Assembly (NCBI GenBank): GCA_046346965.1
Contig: JAXMHB010000018.1
Span: 1 to 64,000 of the forward strand
DNA from: JAXMHB01 sp046346965
GTDB taxonomy: Bacteria; Pseudomonadota; Gammaproteobacteria; Xanthomonadales; SZUA-5
Length of the DNA stretch: 64,000 bases
Direction of reading: 5' to 3'
Each line of letters starts with the position of its first letter. The stretch's first letter is position 1. Positions 59,627 to 64,000 of this stretch are shown here, piece by piece. The notes below the pieces were generated by a model that was given only the letters and a program-made list of their open reading frames with translations, was not told the DNA's origin and ran no database searches. Position numbers and translations under genes: made by a program.

Positions 59627-60772
59627 TCAGCGCGTGATCGGCATTACGCCAAGCTCGCGCGCGGCCTGGATGTCGATCATCTGGTGATCCAGATCGTTCT
59701 CGTCGGCGAAGGCATCAGCGGCCTCGTCGACCTGACGCTGGCCTTCCTCCAGCGCCGCCGCGAAGCTGGCGAAGGTGGCTTCCTGGTCGACGCCGATGCT
59801 GACCTCGCGGCGCAGATCAGAGAGTTTCTTGCCGCGGAAGGGCTGCACATCGCCCAGCATGGTGGTTTCGAGGTACGCGGAGTGCTCGCCAGCCTCGTCG
59901 AGCGCAAAGCCCAGGAACATGTGGCCGGGCACCAGCACCAGCTTGGGATTGATGTCGATCTTGCGCAGGATGGAGGCGAACAGCACGCTGCCGTCCACGC
60001 AGTTGGCTTGCGTCATCGCCAGTGACTCGTCGACGAAGCGCACGTGCTGGCTGAGCACATTGCCGTGCTCGTTGGCGGTGCGGGTGATCGAGGAATAACG
60101 GATGCCGCGCATCTGCAGCACATGCCAGATCGCGTACACCTGCTTCAGCACATCGTCCTCGTCCTCGGCCTGATAGCCCGAGAAGTTGTCGACGATGCCG
60201 CTGTCCAGCGCTTCCTTGAGGATCTGGTCGACCGCCGGATGGTCCTCGTTGACGTAGGCGGCGAACAGCCAGTTGAAGTCCAGATCGTCCTCGTCATCGT
60301 CCTCGTCGATGAAGTACAGCGCGTCGTTAACCGAGCGCATGCGCACGCGCTCGGTGCGCGTGCCCTGCGGCCGGCCGCCCAGGCTGAGTTCGAATTCGAC
60401 ATTGGCGGGTTTGGACTGCTTCAGGCGCGCCAGCGTGTCGAAATCCCAGTTGATCGTCGGCGCCAGACCGACATCCTCGTCGACGTCCGGAATGCGGCCG
60501 CTCAGACGGCTGTCGCGCGCGTAGCCGGGGATGCGCACGGTCAGCTCGAAGCGTGTGCCGGGGCGCGCGCCGCTGACGATGACGCCGATCAGGCCGTCCT
60601 GATCGCCGACCACCGAGGGATCCTCGTCCTCCGGGTCCACCGTCATGGTGGCGGTGGCGATCTCCAGACTGGGAAAGATCTGTTGGTACGGCTCGACGAA
60701 CGGCGCCCATTCGACCTCGGCCGTGGCTGCGGCCGAGGCCAGCAGCAGCGGCAGTGCAAGCAATCCACGCAT
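59627..60772 (-). CDS. Exported transglutaminase-like protein
   Basis: A 381-residue exported protein (signal MRGLLALPLLLASAAATAEV). The C-terminal half has ANCVDGSVLFASILRKIDIN followed by LVLVPGHMFLGFALDEAGEH, the Cys and His arrangement of transglutaminase-like cysteine peptidase folds. An acidic run (FIDEDDDEDDLDFNW) lies in the middle. Catalysis is likely but the substrate is unknown. It converges with the DUF6768 gene and follows the LysM gene on the same strand. Confidence 0.7.
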   Translation of the reverse strand: MRGLLALPLLLASAAATAEVEWAPFVEPYQQIFPSLEIATATMTVDPEDEDPSVVGDQDGLIGVIVSGARPGTRFELTVRIPGYARDSRLSGRIPDVDEDVGLAPTINWDFDTLARLKQSKPANVEFELSLGGRPQGTRTERVRMRSVNDALYFIDEDDDEDDLDFNWLFAAYVNEDHPAVDQILKEALDSGIVDNFSGYQAEDEDDVLKQVYAIWHVLQMRGIRYSSITRTANEHGNVLSQHVRFVDESLAMTQANCVDGSVLFASILRKIDINPKLVLVPGHMFLGFALDEAGEHSAYLETTMLGDVQPFRGKKLSDLRREVSIGVDQEATFASFAAALEEGQRQVDEAADAFADENDLDHQMIDIQAARELGVMPITR

Positions 60773-60789
60773 GGCGCCCCCTGTAGACC

Positions 60790-61230
60790 TTACAGGGAGG
60801 GAATGCGCAACACCTGGCCCGGGTAGATCTTGTCCGGGTGCTTGAGCAGCGGCTGGTTGGCCTCGAAGATCGCCTGATACTTGCCGGCGTTGCCGTAGTG
60901 CGCCTTGGCGATCGCGCTCAGCGTGTCGCCCTTCTTCACCGTGTAGAAGGTAGACGCGGCGGCGCCGTCGCCGGCGCTCAGCTGATCGTCGACCTTTTCC
61001 ACGCCCTCGATGTTGCCGAGCGCCAGGATCAGTTTCTCGCGCTCGGCCTGGGTGGCGGCGTTGCCGCTGACCTTGACCTTGGCCAGTGCCGGGTCGTACT
61101 CCACCATCAACTCGCTGCTGCTGACACCCTTGGATTTCAGGTGTTCCAACAGCTTGCCGGCGGTGTCGGCACCGGGCGCAGCGCTGAGGACCTTCTCACC
61201 GGCGGCTTTGACGAAATCGAAGATGCCCAT
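60790..61230 (-). CDS. lysM: BON-LysM protein (Kbp/YgaU-like)
   Basis: A 146-residue protein of the LysM/YgaU (Kbp) type. N-terminal MGIFDFVKAAGEKVL, a BON domain (VKVSGNAATQAEREKLILAL, GNIEGVEKVDD) and a LysM domain (FYTVKKGDTLSAIAKAHYGN, KIYPGQVLRIPSL). E. coli Kbp binds potassium and supports envelope stress survival. ATG 61230 opens the conserved start; a longer frame upstream is not conserved-looking. Confidence 0.92.
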   Translation of the reverse strand: MGIFDFVKAAGEKVLSAAPGADTAGKLLEHLKSKGVSSSELMVEYDPALAKVKVSGNAATQAEREKLILALGNIEGVEKVDDQLSAGDGAAASTFYTVKKGDTLSAIAKAHYGNAGKYQAIFEANQPLLKHPDKIYPGQVLRIPSL

Positions 61231-61375
61231 GCTGCGCTCCGCTGTGGTTGATGCCCGCAGCATAACGCGCGCTGCGACGGGCAGTCGCGCCAGGCGCTAC
61301 CTTGGACGCGCTGGACCGGCGCCGCGCACGGGCTGCTAAGATCGAATCTTCACAATTCCTGGGCCGCTCCCGCGC

Positions 61376-64000
61376 ATGGAACTGTTTGGTTTGTTGGGCG
61401 TCATGCTGGTGCTGTACCTGTTGCTGACGCCGGCCCTGGCCTGGCTGCGCGCCGGCAGCGCCCTCCGCGAGGGCGAGGAGCAGCAAAAGGCCCAGCAGCG
61501 CGCGATCACCGATCTGCTGAAGCAAGTGCGCGAGTTGCGCGAGCAGCATCTGGCGCTGCAGCAGCGTTTGCAGGCGCTGGAGGCGGCGCCGCCGGCCACG
61601 ACCGCGCGCACCGACGCGCCGCCGGCTGCCCGCCCTGACGCGGCGCCGGCTGTCGCCGACGTCGTGATCGTCGAGACGCCCCCGGCCGAGCCACGCCCGG
61701 CGCGCGCGCCGCTGGTCACGCCGTTGCCGCCGCAGCGCGAGCAGCGTGCGCCTTTCGACTTCGATGCGGCGGATCTCGGCATCCCCGAGCCTGCCGCGGC
61801 GCCTGAGTCCTCGACCCCGGCGCTGGAACTGCCCGAGCTGCCGGCCGCGCCGGCGATCGAGCCGCCCCCGGCGTGGAATCTGGAACCGATCGAGTTGCCG
61901 CCGGCCGCCGAGCCGGAGAGCCCGCCGAGCTGGCGCGAGCCCGCCGCCGCCGAGCCCGAAGCGCCGCCGCCGCCGAGCGCGCCCAAGCCGGTCTGGAAGC
62001 CCAAACCGCCGGTCACCGAGCGCGCGCCGCGTGCGGACCGCGCCGAGCCCCCACGCAGCCCGCCACGCCCGCGTCCGCAGCGGGAGCCCACCGATCTGGA
62101 GCGCGGCCTGTCGACGCTGCTGCAGGCAGTCAAGGGCTGGCTGTTCGGCGGCAATCTGGTCGCCAAGATCGGCCTGATGATCCTGTTCATCGGCGTCGCC
62201 TTCCTGTTGCGTTTTGCCTCCGCCTACGTGGTGGTGCCGATCGAAGTGCGACTGGCGGCGATTGCCGCCGGCGCCATCGCCATGCTGCTGTGGGGCTGGC
62301 GCATCCGCACATCGAGACCAGGCATCGCCTTGCCCGCCCAGGGCGCCGGTCTGGCGACGCTGATGCTGGTCACCTTTGGCGCCTTCAAGCTCTATCACCT
62401 GATGCCGGCCGGCGCGGCCTTTGCGCTGTTGCTGGTGCTGGTCAGCTTCACCTGTGTGCTGGCGGTGCTGCAGGACGCGCTGTGGCTGGCGGTGTTCGGC
62501 ATCGTCGGCGGCTTCGCGGTGCCGATCCTCACCTCCACCGGCGAGGGCAGCCACATCGCCCTGTTCAGCTATTACGCACTGCTCAATGCCGGCATCCTGG
62601 CGATCGCCTGGAAGCGTTCCTGGCGCTCGCTGAATCTGCTCGGCTTCCTGTTCACCTTCCTGATCGGCACCGCCTGGGGCGTGCAGCGCTACGAGCCGCA
62701 GCACTACTTGAGCTCGCAGGCCTTCCTGGCGCTGTTCCTGGTGTTCTACGTGGCAATCGCCGTGCTCTATGCCTGGCGTCAGGCGCCGCAGCTCAAATCC
62801 TATGTGGACGGCACCTTGGTGTTCGGTGTGCCGACGGTGGCGATGGGCCTGCAGTACGGCATGGTCAAGGACATGCACCTCGGCAGCGCGCTGTCGGCGC
62901 TGGCGCTCGGCGTGTTCTACGCGCTGGTGGGCCTCGGCCTGTGGCGCTGGCGGCGCGGCAATCTGCGCCTCCTGGTCGAGTCCTTCTTCGCGCTCGCCGT
63001 GGTGTTCGGCACGCTGGCGATTCCGCTGGCCTTCGACGGCCGCTGGACCTCGGCCGCCTGGGCGCTGGAAGGTGCTGGCATCGTCTGGGTGGGCCTGCGC
63101 CAGAAGCAGGCGCTGGTGTGGCGCTTCGGTATTCTGGTGCAGTTCCTCAGCTGGATCGCCTTCCTGCGTGCGCTGACCGGCATCGATCCAGTCGCCGCGC
63201 TGACGCAACACATCAGCCTGGGCTTTGCGCTGCTCGGCGCCACCGGCGTGTTCCTGGCGCTGACGCTGCGCCGCCACGGCGCGCAGGACGCCGGCAGCGA
63301 GGACGCCGCGCGCGCCGGTTTTGCCCGGCTGGCGGGGGCCTTCATCACGGCCGCCGTGGTCTGGTTGCTGGCCGGCATGTGGGTGGAGATCTGGCTGCGC
63401 GTGGAGGGCGTCCATCGCGCCAGCCTTTACGTGCTGAGCGCCATCGGGCTGGTGGTGGCGCTGCAATGGCTGGGCCGGCGCGAGCAGTGGCGCGTGCCGG
63501 ATGTGCTCGGCGGCGCGGTCACCGCGGTGGCCGGGCTGACCTTCCTCGGCCTGATGGCGCACTACATGCGCTGGTACAACGTCGCCGTCTACAGCGAAGC
63601 CAGCCTGGGCGAGATCTTGTCCGGCAGCGCGCTGTTCGGCGGCCTGCTGCTGGGCGGCGGCGCGCTGGTGTCGGCCTGTGCCTTCAAGGGCCGGGTGCAG
63701 GCGCTGGAAGCCGAGGTGCACGACAGCGCTCAGGCGCGCGCGGCCACGCAAGGCTGGTTCCTGCTGTCGATGTTCTGGACGCTGGGCTTCGCGCTGAACG
63801 GTCTGGCGCATGTGCTGGCCTGGCTGACGACGCCGGCGGAGGGCCAGGCGCTCTGGTACACGGTGCCGTTCTGGGCCGGCTACAGCGTGCTGCTGGCGCT
63901 CAGCGCGGCCGGTTACGCCTGGCTGGCGCGCCGCCATGACTTCCCCAACCCGGCCTTGCAACAAGCCTGGATCTGGCCGGCGCTGAGCGCACTCGCCAGC
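61376..64000 (+). CDS. DUF2339 giant membrane protein, 3' truncated by window edge
   Basis: The frame runs open from ATG 61376 to the end of the window (875 codons without a stop). One N-terminal helix (LFGLLGVMLVLYLLLTPAL) leads to a coiled coil (EEQQKAQQRAITDLLKQVRE), a Pro/Ala/Glu-rich linker (about 80-235), then LLQAVKGWLFGGNLVAKIGL. More than 15 hydrophobic helices follow, as in DUF2339. The motif GGNLVAKIGLMILFIGVAFL is typical of the family. Function is unknown. A long antisense frame lies across it and is not a gene. Confidence 0.88.
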   Translation, partial: MELFGLLGVMLVLYLLLTPALAWLRAGSALREGEEQQKAQQRAITDLLKQVRELREQHLALQQRLQALEAAPPATTARTDAPPAARPDAAPAVADVVIVETPPAEPRPARAPLVTPLPPQREQRAPFDFDAADLGIPEPAAAPESSTPALELPELPAAPAIEPPPAWNLEPIELPPAAEPESPPSWREPAAAEPEAPPPPSAPKPVWKPKPPVTERAPRADRAEPPRSPPRPRPQREPTDLERGLSTLLQAVKGWLFGGNLVAKIGLMILFIGVAFLLRFASAYVVVPIEVRLAAIAAGAIAMLLWGWRIRTSRPGIALPAQGAGLATLMLVTFGAFKLYHLMPAGAAFALLLVLVSFTCVLAVLQDALWLAVFGIVGGFAVPILTSTGEGSHIALFSYYALLNAGILAIAWKRSWRSLNLLGFLFTFLIGTAWGVQRYEPQHYLSSQAFLALFLVFYVAIAVLYAWRQAPQLKSYVDGTLVFGVPTVAMGLQYGMVKDMHLGSALSALALGVFYALVGLGLWRWRRGNLRLLVESFFALAVVFGTLAIPLAFDGRWTSAAWALEGAGIVWVGLRQKQALVWRFGILVQFLSWIAFLRALTGIDPVAALTQHISLGFALLGATGVFLALTLRRHGAQDAGSEDAARAGFARLAGAFITAAVVWLLAGMWVEIWLRVEGVHRASLYVLSAIGLVVALQWLGRREQWRVPDVLGGAVTAVAGLTFLGLMAHYMRWYNVAVYSEASLGEILSGSALFGGLLLGGGALVSACAFKGRVQALEAEVHDSAQARAATQGWFLLSMFWTLGFALNGLAHVLAWLTTPAEGQALWYTVPFWAGYSVLLALSAAGYAWLARRHDFPNPALQQAWIWPALSALAS

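Noticed and set aside
61196..63964. A 922-codon antisense open frame
   Set aside because: It is composed of Gln/Arg/His/Ala-rich sequence complementary to the DUF2339 gene, whose own frame has clear membrane helices. This is a high-GC antisense artefact.

Overview
This window is high-GC, densely coded bacterial DNA from a gammaproteobacterium, most likely of the Xanthomonadales (Lysobacterales). That placement is inference. It rests on the PilU sequence style, the lptG-lptF / pepA-holC neighbourhood, an IS200-like REP-associated tyrosine transposase (RAYT) family, and the C-terminal 'GLWW..DEPGWG' repeats of an exported enzyme. No rRNA or tRNA gene was recognised.

Layout: 1-3.06 kb holds three consecutive two-component genes, the end of a hybrid kinase with an HPt domain, a receiver-kinase and a receiver protein with an apparent frameshift. 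3.3-10.8 kb holds a methyltransferase, a TonB-dependent receptor, a LuxR-type pseudo-receiver regulator and a large PAS hybrid kinase. 10.9-15.4 kb is a xanthine dehydrogenase operon, xdhA-xdhB-xdhC, in which xdhB carries two compensating frameshifts. 15.6-20 kb holds lptG and lptF (LPS export), then pepA and holC. 20.4-24.7 kb holds an ArnT-like glycosyltransferase, an exported protein, an OleB-like hydrolase and a DUF2750 protein. 24.7-31 kb is a MacB-type efflux operon (membrane fusion protein, ATPase, two permeases) ending in its own NtrC-type activator. A near-consensus sigma-54 promoter precedes it, but no sensor kinase is adjacent. 31-43.4 kb holds housekeeping and accessory genes: a lipase-like hydrolase, two SDRs, a beta-lactamase/esterase fusion, zapE, a DUF4398/OmpA lipoprotein pair, pilU and a zinc-ribbon protein.

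43.6-49.3 kb is a mobile-element and decayed-accessory zone. An IS1595-family element with exact inverted repeats and an 8-bp target duplication splits an LprI-like gene. Three copies of one RAYT transposase, one intact, are interleaved with a broken zeta-toxin/antitoxin pair and with remnants of DUF262 and HsdS-like genes. 49.4-53 kb holds an unrecognised gene with a PhoD-like phosphatase, then a striking array: about 20 copies of a 22-bp unit facing five copies of a related 44-bp unit in inverted orientation, separated by a hairpin. 53-64 kb holds a ThrE-type exporter, an EamA transporter, queC, a SpoIIE phosphatase, a calcium/cation antiporter, an ECF sigma factor with a DUF6768 membrane protein, a transglutaminase-like protein, a BON-LysM protein and the start of a DUF2339 giant membrane protein.

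The most unusual property of the window is its intergenic DNA. At least four families of repeats recur between genes: GTGCCCTC-type inverted elements that often run from stop codon to stop codon, REP-like double hairpins whose outer stem covaries between copies, GGGACCC/GGGACTC heptad arrays with a shared core, and pyrimidine-rich tracts placed directly before start codons that lack a Shine-Dalgarno sequence.
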